Assembly (NCBI GenBank): GCA_934661735.1
Contig: CAKUJN010000067.1
Location: 1 to 11,316 of the forward strand
Reading direction: 5' to 3'
Length of the DNA stretch: 11,316 nt
DNA from: an uncultured Oscillospiraceae bacterium
GTDB lineage: Bacteria; Bacillota; Clostridia; Oscillospirales; Oscillospiraceae
In this document: one piece after another, positions 1-6,949 of the stretch
Layout of the letters: each line of letters opens with the position of its first letter
How positions within the stretch are numbered: position 1 is the first letter of the stretch
Program-made: the position numbers and the translations under genes
The notes under the pieces: model-generated
Seen by the model: only the letters and a program-made list of their open reading frames with translations
What the model was told of the DNA's origin: nothing
Database searches by the model: none

Positions 1-137
1 TCAACGACCACCGTCACCGGCTCGCTTTCCAGTTTTGCTGTCTGCACGGCGTCGTACCAGAGATTCACGCCGTGAATCCCGATAAAAAACACGCCCGCCA
101 GAAGCGCGAGCGCAAGTGTTTTATAGCCTCTGCCCAT
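1..137 (-). CDS. Unrecognised membrane-anchored or secreted protein, N-terminal part
   Basis: Only the first 45 codons are in the window; the gene runs off the left edge. The start ATG (137..135) follows a GAGGTGA Shine-Dalgarno-like stretch at 143-149, and a plausible promoter lies further upstream. The visible protein begins MGRGYKTLAL and has two basic residues near the start. A hydrophobic stretch (about residues 7-22, rich in Leu, Ala, Phe and Ile) comes next, then a mixed segment with an aromatic WYDA at 27-30 and a strand-like VTVVV at 41-45. This fits an uncleaved N-terminal membrane anchor or a signal peptide, with the rest of the protein outside the cell. I do not recognise the family. 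Codon use resembles the neighbours. It is the only gene left of the 442-bp gap and probably a separate transcription unit. Confidence 0.7.
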   Translation of the reverse strand, partial: MGRGYKTLALALLAGVFFIGIHGVNLWYDAVQTAKLESEPVTVVV

Positions 138-188
138 AGCTCTCACCTCGCAAAAGCATATGGACACGCCGCGCGCTCTATGACAACC

Positions 189-216
189 AGTATACCATAT
201 CCGCACCGCTTTGCAA
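189..216 (-). promoter_or_regulatory. Putative SigA-type promoter for the left-edge gene
   Basis: On the minus strand a -35-like TTGCAA (211-216) and a -10 TATACT (189-194) are separated by 16 bp, about 50 bp before the start codon. The -10 matches the consensus at five of six positions. The -35 box sits inside a perfect 12-bp palindrome GCTTTGCAAAGC (208-219), which could be chance or a binding site for a regulator. The match is by eye only. Confidence 0.5.
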
Positions 217-319
217 AGCCGCAAATCAGTCTGCACAGTAAGTCCACGCGCTGCGGACGCGCGAAAATGCAGGCATTTGTGCGTGCTTCGTTCGTCGTAT
301 GTTCACCATAATCATAACT

Positions 320-369
320 GGAATGCGTTCCTGCATAAGTTATGCACATTGTCAACACATTTGTCCACA
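320..369. promoter_or_regulatory. Cluster of dyads and DnaA-box-like 9-mers
   Basis: Three 9-mers in the same orientation resemble the DnaA box TTATCCACA. They are TTATGCACA (340-348, one mismatch, and fitting the looser TTWTNCACA), TTGTCAACA (349-357, two mismatches) and TTGTCCACA (361-369, one mismatch). The first shares bases with a perfect dyad, TGCATAA-G-TTATGCA (332-346), and a smaller dyad GGAA-TGCG-TTCC lies at 320-331. These may be DnaA sites, or the dyads may be operators for a repressor of the left-edge gene. No dnaA, dnaN or rpmH is visible, so I do not call an origin. Confidence 0.35.
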
Positions 370-480
370 GCCGGTTTTTCGCAGAATATCAGGGGTCGCG
401 GCGAAATTTCTTTTTTCTGGATGGACGGCAAATGAAGCTCTCTGTTGCATGAATGCGTGCAACTGCTTTACATAACACAA

Positions 481-518
481 TTTTGCAGGAGTTTTTTCAT
501 GAATTTCTCCCTGCAAAA
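481..518. repeat. Bulged inverted repeat (hairpin)
   Basis: TTTTGCAGGAG (481-491) is complementary to CTCCCTGCAAAA (507-518) with a single extra C, giving an 11-bp stem around a 15-nt AT-rich loop that contains TTCATGAA. It lies 24 bp beyond the tsaD terminator stem. It has A/T runs on both stem ends, so on either strand it could act as a weak secondary terminator or an RNA processing site. The function is not known. Confidence 0.45.
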
Positions 519-541
519 CCGCCTTGCGCCAGAATACAGAG

Positions 542-571
542 CGCGGCCTCCGGAGTGCTCCGGAGGCCGCG
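542..571 (-). terminator. Terminator of the polA-rimI-tsaD operon
   Basis: A near-perfect GC-rich hairpin starts 8 bp after the tsaD stop codon. The arms CGCGGCCTCCGGA (542-554) and TCCGGAGGCCGCG (559-571) enclose a four-base loop. On the minus strand it is followed by CTCTGTATTCT, which is only moderately T-rich, so the U-tract is weak although the stem is very stable. Confidence 0.75.
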
Positions 572-579
572 TGATTCGT

Positions 580-1590
580 TTATCCGATTTCAATTGAGCG
601 CGAGGCATAGGCGTTGAGATCCTGACCGGCGCGCTTTCCGGTCAGATACTCATAGTATGCCTGCGCACCGATCATTGCGCCGTTGTCGCCGCAGAGACTC
701 AGCGGCGGACGGTACAGCGCAATGCCCTCCCGTTCACATGCGTGCTCAAAATCCGCGCGGATGCGCGAATTTGCGGCCACGCCGCCCGCAATGGCAAGCT
801 TCCGGCGGCCCGTCTGGCGCAGCGCCGTCATTGTGCGCGGGACCAGCGTATCGCTGACCGCTTTGGAAAACGACGCGCACAGCGACGGAATATCCAGCGT
901 CTCGCCCTTTTGCTGCGCATTGTGAATCAGATTTACCGCCGCCGTTTTCAGGCCGGAAAACGACATGTCCAGTTCATTCCCCGCGACATGACTGTGCGGC
1001 ATGGGATACTTTCTGTCGTCGCCCGACTGCGCCGCGCGGTCAAGCGCCGCGCCGCCGGGATACGGCATGCCCAGCAGCCGCGCAACCTTGTCAAAGCTCT
1101 CGCCTGCCGCGTCGTCGCGCGTTGTGCCCAGGATGGAAAACTCGGTATAGCTCCGTACGTCTACGATCATTGTATGTCCGCCCGAAACGACCAGACACAC
1201 AAACGGCGGCTCCAGCTCTGGATATGCCAGATAGTTCGCCGCGATGTGCCCGCGGATATGGTGTACCGGAATCAGCGGCACGCCAAGCGAAAGCGCCGCA
1301 CCCTTCGCAAAATTTACGCCGACCAGCACCGCGCCGATCAGCCCTGGCGCATAGGTCACGCCGATGGCGTCAATCTCCCCACGCGTCAGCCCTGCGGTGG
1401 CCAGCGCCTGATCAGCCAGCGCGTAAATGGCCTCAATATGCTTGCGCGAGGCAATCTCCGGCACCACGCCGCCATAGAGCTTGTGCAGCTCGACCTGCGA
1501 CGCGATGCAGTCGGTCAGAATCTCGCGCCCGTCGCGGACAATTGCCACGGCAGTTTCGTCGCAGGAGGATTCCACAGCCAGAATATTCAT
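580..1590 (-). CDS. tsaD: tRNA N6-threonylcarbamoyladenosine transferase TsaD
   Basis: TsaD transfers the threonylcarbamoyl group to A37 of ANN-decoding tRNAs (t6A). In bacteria it works with TsaB and TsaE, using the adenylate made by TsaC. The 336-residue product has the family length and the ASKHA fold motifs: ESSCDET at 7-13, the metal-binding HHIRGH at 110-115 (H111 and H115), VSGGHT at 135-140, DDAAGESFDK at 159-168, GGVAAN at 269-274, and CGDNGAMIG at 300-308 with the metal ligand D302. I chose the ATG at 1590 because AAGGAG (1599-1604) lies 8 nt upstream and the ATG overlaps the rimI stop as ATGA. The in-frame GTG at 1599 would sit on top of that ribosome binding site. It is the last gene of the polA-rimI-tsaD operon. 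TsaB and TsaE are not in the window. Identity is near certain. Confidence 0.97.
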   Translation of the reverse strand: MNILAVESSCDETAVAIVRDGREILTDCIASQVELHKLYGGVVPEIASRKHIEAIYALADQALATAGLTRGEIDAIGVTYAPGLIGAVLVGVNFAKGAALSLGVPLIPVHHIRGHIAANYLAYPELEPPFVCLVVSGGHTMIVDVRSYTEFSILGTTRDDAAGESFDKVARLLGMPYPGGAALDRAAQSGDDRKYPMPHSHVAGNELDMSFSGLKTAAVNLIHNAQQKGETLDIPSLCASFSKAVSDTLVPRTMTALRQTGRRKLAIAGGVAANSRIRADFEHACEREGIALYRPPLSLCGDNGAMIGAQAYYEYLTGKRAGQDLNAYASRSIEIG

Positions 1591-2036
1591 ATGCTCCACT
1601 CCTTTTTCAGGATTCGCGCATCCTCAGTCGGATGATAATAATAACGTTTGCGCAGGCCCGTCTGCCGGAAGCCCAGCGATTCATAAAGCCGGATGGCCGG
1701 CTCGTTCGAGTCGCGCACCTCAAGCGTCACGCTGACCACGCCGCGCGCGCGAAGCGCGTCAAAAAGCGCCAGCGTCAGCGTTCTGCCAAGCCCCTGCCGC
1801 CGGAACTCCGGCGCGACCGCCAGATTCATCATGTCGGCCTCGTCTGGGACAATCTGACTTCCGATATATCCGGCGACGGTTCCGCCGCACTCCGCAACCA
1901 GCCACAGGCTCAGCGGATTTTCCAGCTCCGGCATAAATGCCGCCTCCGGCCACGGGTCGGAAAAGCAGAGCCTTTCCAGCGCCGCCAGCGCCGGAACATG
2001 GCGCGCCTGCATCGGTACGATTGTAAAGTCCATCAT
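1587..2036 (-). CDS. rimI: GNAT protein N-acetyltransferase RimI
   Basis: RimI belongs to the GNAT fold and acetylates protein N-termini; the classic substrate is ribosomal protein S18. The 149-residue product shows the acetyl-CoA pyrophosphate-binding loop RRQGLG at 79-84, preceded by MMNLAVAPEF. It also has the RimI-type block LEVRDSNEPAIRLYESLGF (105-123) and the C-terminal YYHPTEDA (133-140). Its first ATG (2036) overlaps the polA stop as ATGA, with a GAGG at 2041-2044 only 4 nt away. The second ATG (2033) has better spacing (7 nt), so translation may start one codon later. Its stop overlaps the tsaD start. In many Firmicutes rimI sits between tsaB and tsaD; here it keeps its place before tsaD, but polA stands where tsaB would be. 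Other GNAT substrates cannot be excluded. Confidence 0.9.
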   Translation of the reverse strand: MMDFTIVPMQARHVPALAALERLCFSDPWPEAAFMPELENPLSLWLVAECGGTVAGYIGSQIVPDEADMMNLAVAPEFRRQGLGRTLTLALFDALRARGVVSVTLEVRDSNEPAIRLYESLGFRQTGLRKRYYYHPTEDARILKKEWSI

Positions 2037-4630
2037 TTCGCCTCATACCAGCTTGCGCCGGACTTTGCCTCAACCAGAAGCGGCACGGACAGGTGCATCA
2101 CATGCTCCATTTCCTCCGTGACAATTGCCTTGACCTGCTCGGCCTCCTCCATCGGACACTCGACAATCAGCTCGTCGTGCACCTGAAGCAGCAGGCGTGC
2201 GCGCAGCTTCTGTTTCCGCAGCGCCCCATCCACGCGAAGCATGGCCAGCTTGATGATATCCGCCGCCGTGCCCTGAATCGGCGTGTTGAGTGCCACACGC
2301 TCGCCGAACGAACGGATGTTGAAATTGCTGCTTTTCAGCTCCGGCAGCGCGCGCCGCCGTCCCATCAGCGTGCAGACATAGCCGTCGCGCTTTGCCTGTT
2401 CGACAATGCGCTTCATATATTCGCGCACGCCCGCATAATTTCGCAGATAGCTGTCGATATACTGCTTCGCCTCCGCCACCGGAACCGCGATGTCCTCCGC
2501 CAGTGAGAACGCGGAAATCCCGTAGACGATACCGAAATTGACCGCCTTTGCCCGCCGCCGCATCAGCGGCGTGACCGCCTCCGGCGGCACGTCAAAGACC
2601 TGTGCCGCCGTCGCGGTGTGTACGTCCATTCCGGAGGCAAACGCCTCCTGCATCCGCGTGTCGTCCGCGACGTGCGCCAGCACGCGCAGCTCGATCTGGC
2701 TGTAGTCCGCGTCGACAAAGACGCACCCGTCCTTCGGGACGAACATTTTCCGGATTTCGCTTCCAAGCTCGGTGCGGACCGGAATATTCTGCAAATTCGG
2801 CTCTGTTGAGGAAAGTCGTCCCGTCGCCGTGACCATGTTCTGGAACGTTGTGTGGATGCGCCCGTCGTCCGCGATCTGCTTGAGCAGGCCGTCTGCATAC
2901 GTCGATTTCAGCTTTGTCAGCATCCGGTAGTCCAGAATACACCCGATGACCGGATGCTTTGCGCGCAGTTTTTCCAGCACGTCCGCGTTTGTGGAATAGC
3001 CGTTTTTTGTTTTCTTCAGCGGCGGCAGTCCGAGCTTTTCAAACAGAATCTCGCCCAGCTTTTTCGTGGAATTGATGTTGAATTCCTCACCCGCATAGCG
3101 ATAAATTGCGCTCTGCGTCTCATCGATGCGGCTTTGCAGCATGCTGCCGAACGACATCAGCGCCAGCTGATCGACCAGCACGCCCTCGTGCTCCATCCGC
3201 GCCAGCACCGCGCACAGCGGAAGCTCAATCTCAAAATAGAGCGTTTCCATGCCCGCGTCCCTGAGCTTTTGGGGCAATATCTCATAAAGCGCCGCAACCG
3301 CAGCGGACATGGCCTGAAGCGCGGCTTCCCTTGCGGCGGCCTCCCCGACCTCGTCTGCGTCCGCATAGCCAATCTGTGCGCCGCAGTACTGCTCGAATAC
3401 ATCGTCCAGCCGGTACTCGCCCCGCGTCGCATCCAGGTCATAGGCGGCCAGCGCGGTGTCAAAGATGAAGCCATCTGCCGGGTATCCTTTTTCCAGCAGC
3501 GCACGCATCAGGGACTTGCAGTCGTGCGTAACCTTTTTGACCTGCGCGCCAAAAAAGGTTGACATAAAGCTGTTGTCAGAAACTGCATCACCGGAGAAAA
3601 TATATCCGATATCATCCGTATGAACTGCAATTCTCGCAAGGTCCGGCTCTGAGATAAAGTTCACATAATCCTTTTTTGTGAACTGCGCTGCAATTTCCCG
3701 CGCCTGTGCGGCGTCCGTCACAGTTTCGCATGTGCAGACGACGTCAATCGTTTCGCGCGGGGCCGGCTTCTCCTGCGGCGCATGCAGGCCGTAGCGCGCC
3801 ATCAGCCGTGTGAATTCCAGCCGCGTGAACAGCGCCCACAGCGCGTCGTTGTCCACCGCGCGGACAATGCAGTCCTCCGGCCGGAATTCCACCGGCGCTT
3901 CACACAGGATTGTCGCCAGCTCATAGGACAAATACGCCTTTTCGCGGTCGTTTTCCAGCTTTCTGCGCAGATTTTCCTTGATTTCATCCAGATGTGCGTA
4001 CACGCCGTCCAGCGTCCCGAATTTCAGCAGCAGATCGGTCGCCGTTTTCGGCCCGACGCCCGCCACGCCGGGAATATTATCCGAGCTGTCGCCCATCAGA
4101 CTTTTCAGGTCGATCAGGCGCTTCGGCGCAAAGCCGTATTCCGCCGTAAACAGCGCCTCGTCATAGAGCTTTGTCTCCTTGCTGGTGATCAGCTTGACGC
4201 GTACATGCGGGTCGATGAGCTGCAAGCTGTCGCGGTCGCCCGTGACAATCACGCAGTCCCATGCCGCCTCGCCGCATTTTTTGCCGACGGTACCCAGAAT
4301 ATCGTCCGCCTCCCAGCCTTCGCAGGTGTAGACGGGGATATTCATCGCGCGCAGCACGTCCTTCATATACGGCAGCTGCATGGCAAGCTCGTCCGGCATA
4401 GGGTGCCGCGTGGCCTTGTACCCTTCATAGCGCAGATGGCGGAACGTCGGCGCGTGTACGTCAAACGCCACGCAGAGCGCCTCCGGACGCTCATCCTTTA
4501 CCAGACGGTCCAGAATATTCAAAAAGCCGAAAATCGCGTTGGTATAGATTCCATCACGCGTGGACAGCAGCCTTACGCCGTAATATGCGCGGTTGAGAAT
4601 GCTGTTGCCGTCCAGAATCATCAGTTTCAT
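2033..4630 (-). CDS. polA: DNA polymerase I
   Basis: Pol I fills gaps and removes RNA primers in replication and repair. The 865-residue product has the full three-part layout. The 5' nuclease domain (about 1-290) carries LDGNS at 6-10, WEADD at 106-110, VTGDRDS at 129-135 and GDSSDNIPGV at 180-189. The 3'-5' exonuclease-like domain (about 295-480) is degenerate: FISEPD (325-330) replaces the DxE motif, HDCKSL (369-374) lacks the exo II Asp, and EAAAREA (430-436) lacks the exo III Tyr and Asp. The polymerase domain has motif A DYSQIELR (642-649, catalytic D642), motif B RRRAKAVNFGIVYG (691-704, with R691, K695, F699 and Y703), and motif C QVHDE (816-820, D819). It should therefore polymerise but not proofread, as in several Gram-positive Pol I enzymes. 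The ATG follows AAGGGG at about 4640-4646. It is the first gene of the operon with rimI and tsaD. Confidence 0.98.
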   Translation of the reverse strand: MKLMILDGNSILNRAYYGVRLLSTRDGIYTNAIFGFLNILDRLVKDERPEALCVAFDVHAPTFRHLRYEGYKATRHPMPDELAMQLPYMKDVLRAMNIPVYTCEGWEADDILGTVGKKCGEAAWDCVIVTGDRDSLQLIDPHVRVKLITSKETKLYDEALFTAEYGFAPKRLIDLKSLMGDSSDNIPGVAGVGPKTATDLLLKFGTLDGVYAHLDEIKENLRRKLENDREKAYLSYELATILCEAPVEFRPEDCIVRAVDNDALWALFTRLEFTRLMARYGLHAPQEKPAPRETIDVVCTCETVTDAAQAREIAAQFTKKDYVNFISEPDLARIAVHTDDIGYIFSGDAVSDNSFMSTFFGAQVKKVTHDCKSLMRALLEKGYPADGFIFDTALAAYDLDATRGEYRLDDVFEQYCGAQIGYADADEVGEAAAREAALQAMSAAVAALYEILPQKLRDAGMETLYFEIELPLCAVLARMEHEGVLVDQLALMSFGSMLQSRIDETQSAIYRYAGEEFNINSTKKLGEILFEKLGLPPLKKTKNGYSTNADVLEKLRAKHPVIGCILDYRMLTKLKSTYADGLLKQIADDGRIHTTFQNMVTATGRLSSTEPNLQNIPVRTELGSEIRKMFVPKDGCVFVDADYSQIELRVLAHVADDTRMQEAFASGMDVHTATAAQVFDVPPEAVTPLMRRRAKAVNFGIVYGISAFSLAEDIAVPVAEAKQYIDSYLRNYAGVREYMKRIVEQAKRDGYVCTLMGRRRALPELKSSNFNIRSFGERVALNTPIQGTAADIIKLAMLRVDGALRKQKLRARLLLQVHDELIVECPMEEAEQVKAIVTEEMEHVMHLSVPLLVEAKSGASWYEAK

Positions 4631-4660
4631 GCGTATGTGCCCCTTTTTGTGTTTGTATTC

Positions 4661-4689
4661 AGTTTAGCACAAAAACGCCGCGCTTTCAA
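4661..4689 (-). promoter_or_regulatory. Putative polA operon promoter
   Basis: On the minus strand a -35 TTGAAA (4684-4689, five of six matches) and a -10 TAAACT (4661-4666, four of six) are spaced by exactly 17 bp, about 30 bp before the polA start. The -35 lies within a hairpin-forming dyad, GCTTTC (4682-4687) and GAAAGC (4693-4698). The promoter is back to back with that of the DUF2148 gene. Confidence 0.6.
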
Positions 4690-4792
4690 TCCGAAAGCAC
4701 AGCGGAAAACGCGGAAAAGAAAGCATTGCAAGGCATGCAATTGTGCCCTGCCTATCAGGACAGATGACAAGTCCTCACATATCTGCCCCCGC

Positions 4793-4820
4793 TTGACATC
4801 TCCCCCGTCCTCCCTATAAT
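4793..4820 (+). promoter_or_regulatory. Strong SigA-type promoter of the DUF2148 gene
   Basis: A perfect -35 TTGACA (4793-4798) and a perfect -10 TATAAT (4815-4820) are separated by 16 bp. The start codon follows at 4854 behind a G-rich ribosome binding site (GGGGGGAG, 4841-4848 region). Such a match suggests high constitutive expression unless a repressor acts. Short inverted repeats just upstream (TTGCA/TGCAA at 4726-4730 and 4736-4740; CCTG/CAGG at 4747-4750 and 4756-4759) are candidate operators but weak. Confidence 0.85.
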
Positions 4821-4853
4821 AGAATCAGAGAAAAACACGAGGGGGGAGTTTAT

Positions 4854-5396
4854 ATGCTTTACACCGCAGAGGAAATGGAAAACCGAGCGATTCTTGACGC
4901 AGCCGCGCGGATTTGCGCCGCAGCGCGCACCGCGCCCAAGACGCGCGGCATGGACGGACTTGTCACCTGTGTCCTGACGGGCGAGGACAAGGACCGGCTG
5001 GCCGCACAGATGCGAAAGCTCGCCGCTGAGCTGGACTATCCGTTCTTTGCGCGCGACGCGGATAACGTCGACGCCTCCGGTGCGGTCGTGCTGTTTGGCA
5101 TGCACGAGGTGCGGCGCGGCCTCGGCGCCGGCTGTCAGTACTGCCACCATGCGGACTGTGCGGAGTGTGCTGAAAAGGACGGCCTGTGCGCGTGGGACGC
5201 GGTTGATCTGGGCATCGCCATCGGGAGCGCCGCCGCCTCCGCCGCCGATTCGCGCGTGGACAGCCGCGTGATGTTTTCTGTCGGACGTTCGGCAATGAGC
5301 CTCGGCCTGCCGATGCAGGATGCGACGCTTGTTCTGGGCGTGCCCGTCAGCATCAGCGGCAAATCACCGTATTTCGACCGTAAACCGAAAAAGTAA
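4854..5396 (+). CDS. DUF2148 ferredoxin-domain protein, function unknown
   Basis: The 180-residue product matches what I know of the DUF2148 family (uncharacterised proteins with a ferredoxin-like domain, common in anaerobes). Central cysteines are spaced C94-x2-C97-x4-C102-x2-C105-x6-C112, suggesting an iron-sulfur cluster. They are followed by DLGIAIGSA (118-126), DSRVMFSVG (136-144) and the C-terminal GKSPYFDRK (169-177), all characteristic of the family. There is no signal peptide or membrane segment, so it is probably cytoplasmic. The start is supported by a G-rich ribosome binding site 6 nt upstream. The gene is alone on its strand, with its own consensus promoter and a terminator directly after it, so it is monocistronic. 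Neighbours (polA operon, cysteine operon) give no functional clue except a possible link to cysteine or Fe-S metabolism, which is speculation. Confidence 0.88.
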   Translation: MLYTAEEMENRAILDAAARICAAARTAPKTRGMDGLVTCVLTGEDKDRLAAQMRKLAAELDYPFFARDADNVDASGAVVLFGMHEVRRGLGAGCQYCHHADCAECAEKDGLCAWDAVDLGIAIGSAAASAADSRVDSRVMFSVGRSAMSLGLPMQDATLVLGVPVSISGKSPYFDRKPKK

Positions 5397-5410
5397 CCGG
5401 ACGGGACGAA

Positions 5411-5444
5411 CGGCCCGCTGCATTGCAGCGGGCCGCTTCTGTTT
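5411..5444 (+). terminator. Shared terminator between convergent DUF2148 gene and cysS
   Basis: A perfect 11-bp stem, CGGCCCGCTGC (5411-5421) and GCAGCGGGCCG (5425-5435), has a 3-base loop and on the plus strand is followed by CTTCTGTTT. It begins 14 bp after the DUF2148 stop. On the minus strand it lies 15 bp after the cysS stop but is followed by a poor T-tract (TTCGTCCC), so it is probably bidirectional but stronger on the plus strand. Confidence 0.85.
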
Positions 5445-5450
5445 GATTAC

Positions 5451-6902
5451 TCAGATCCTCTTCCACTTTGCGCCGCCGGCAATGTCCGTGACCTCGACGC
5501 CCTGCGCCTTCAACTCGTCGCGGATGCGGTCGGCCTCGGCGAAATTCTTTGCCTTCTTTGCAGTGTAGCGTGCCTGAATCAGCGCCTCTACCGCCGAGTC
5601 TGCCTCGCCGGACTCGGAGACGATGTTGTACTCGCCCGCCTTCGCCTGCTCGGCCTGAAGCAGCTTCCGCTGCTCCGCAGCCTTTTTCAGCAGATCAAGG
5701 CTCAGCACCCGATCAAAATCGTCCAGCACATACAGTTTTGTCGCGTCGTTCGTCTGATATTTCAGCACGTCGTACAGTGCCGTGACGGCAAGCGACGTGT
5801 TCAGGTCGTTGCCAAGCGCCTTGTCAAATTTTTCTCGGAGCGCCGCCGCTGCCGCCTCGTCAATCGCCTCATCCGACGGCTTGAGCGCCGCGATTTTTGC
5901 AATCAGCTTTCTGAACGTTCCGGCCGCGTTGTCCAGATTCTCCCATGTAAAGACCAGACTCTTGCGATAGTGGCTCTGCAAGCAGAACAGCCGGTAGGCC
6001 AACGGGTCATAGCCCTTTTGTTCCAGCAGGGAGACGGTCAGAAATTCGCCCTTGGACTTGGACATTTTGCCGCTGGACGTGTTCAGATGCAGCACATGCA
6101 TCCAGTAGTTGCACCAGTGATGGCCCAGATAGCTCTCAGACTGTGCAATTTCGTTCGTGTGGTGCGGGAACGCATTGTCAATGCCGCCGCAGTGGATGTC
6201 GAGATCCTCGCCCAGATGCTTGATGGAAATGCCCGAGCACTCAATGTGCCACCCAGGATAGCCGACGCCCCACGGCGAGTCCCATTTCAGCGCCTGATCC
6301 TCAAACTTCGATTTCGTGAACCAGAGGACAAAGTCGTTTTTATTGCGCTTGTTCGTATCCTCCTCCACGCCCTCGCGCACGCCGACAGCCAGATCCTCGG
6401 CGTCGTGGTCGTTGAAGATGTAATACCGTTCCAGCTTTGACGTGTCAAAGTAGATGTTTCCGCCCGCCTGATAGGCATAGCCGGTGTCCATCAGCTTTGA
6501 AATGATTTTGATATACTCATCGATACAGTTCGTTGCGGGCTCAACCACGTCCGGCCGCTTGATATTCAGCTTTTCACAGTCGGAGAAGAACGCGTCCGTG
6601 TAGAATTTCGCAATCTCCATGACGGACTTATGCTCGCGCTTCGCGCCCTTGAGCATTTTGTCCTCGCCCTCGTCCGCGTCGGAGGTCAGATGGCCGACGT
6701 CGGTGATATTCATGACGCGTTTGACGTTATAGCCCGACCAGCGCAGATATTTTTCCAGCACGTCCTCCATGATATAGCTGCGCAGATTGCCGATGTGCGC
6801 AAAGTGATACACCGTGGGACCGCAGGTATACATCTTGACGATATCCGGATGGTTTGGCACGAATTCCTCTTTTTTATGGCTTGCAGAGTTGTACAGGTAC
6901 AT
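5451..6902 (-). CDS. cysS: Cysteinyl-tRNA synthetase
   Basis: CysRS charges tRNA-Cys with cysteine using ATP. The 483-residue class I enzyme shows [13 protein letters not shown] (27-39) with the HIGH-type signature HIGN at 36-39, and the zinc-site candidates C27, C222 (in WHIECSG), H247 and E251 (in [12 protein letters not shown]). It also has GGID at 239-242 and KMSKS at 279-283. The C-terminal half is the usual helical DALR and anticodon-binding region, ending in AKWKRI. I place the start at 6902 because MYLYNS is the common N-terminus and GGAGG (6911-6915) lies 8 nt upstream. The in-frame ATG at 6950, which would add 16 residues and overlap the cysE stop, has no such support. It is 47 bp downstream of cysE in the same operon and so under the same T-box. 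Confidence 0.97.
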   Translation of the reverse strand: MYLYNSASHKKEEFVPNHPDIVKMYTCGPTVYHFAHIGNLRSYIMEDVLEKYLRWSGYNVKRVMNITDVGHLTSDADEGEDKMLKGAKREHKSVMEIAKFYTDAFFSDCEKLNIKRPDVVEPATNCIDEYIKIISKLMDTGYAYQAGGNIYFDTSKLERYYIFNDHDAEDLAVGVREGVEEDTNKRNKNDFVLWFTKSKFEDQALKWDSPWGVGYPGWHIECSGISIKHLGEDLDIHCGGIDNAFPHHTNEIAQSESYLGHHWCNYWMHVLHLNTSSGKMSKSKGEFLTVSLLEQKGYDPLAYRLFCLQSHYRKSLVFTWENLDNAAGTFRKLIAKIAALKPSDEAIDEAAAAALREKFDKALGNDLNTSLAVTALYDVLKYQTNDATKLYVLDDFDRVLSLDLLKKAAEQRKLLQAEQAKAGEYNIVSESGEADSAVEALIQARYTAKKAKNFAEADRIRDELKAQGVEVTDIAGGAKWKRI

Positions 6903-6949
6903 GACGTTGTCCTCCTCAGTTTTCTGACAGTATTTCCGTGGACGCTGCA

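Larger units (their letters stand above)
220..541. other. Non-coding gap with several dyads
   Basis: No gene is supported between the left-edge gene and tsaD (the full gap is 138-579). Open frames here lack a convincing ribosome binding site or run through the promoter, the dyads or the terminator. The stretch holds a group of dyads and DnaA-box-like 9-mers at 320-369, a further inverted repeat GTTGCA/TGCAAC (444-449 and 458-463), a bulged hairpin at 481-518, and an AT-rich segment around 464-506 that stands out from the GC-rich surroundings. The left part (about 220-310) shows nothing I can name. Confidence 0.5.

Noticed and set aside
320..331. LexA-type SOS box at GGAATGCGTTCC
   Set aside because: It does not fit the Gram-positive GAAC-N4-GTTC pattern; the left half is GAAT.
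143..358. 71-codon minus-strand frame upstream of the left-edge gene
   Set aside because: It has no ribosome binding site and contains the promoter of the left-edge gene and part of the dyad cluster.
320..506. Calling a replication origin
   Set aside because: DnaA-box-like 9-mers and an AT-rich stretch are present, but no dnaA, dnaN or rpmH is nearby and one box has two mismatches. Reported only as a candidate binding cluster.
1591..1599. GTG start of tsaD three codons upstream
   Set aside because: It overlaps the AAGGAG ribosome binding site that serves the ATG at 1590.
1122..2186. 354-codon plus-strand open frame opposite tsaD, rimI and polA
   Set aside because: It is antisense to three firmly identified genes, Arg/Pro/Ala-rich and low in complexity, as expected from GC-rich third positions.
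3782..4819. 345-codon plus-strand open frame opposite the polA 5' half
   Set aside because: It is antisense to polA, then runs through both divergent promoters; the composition is a shadow of the polA codons.
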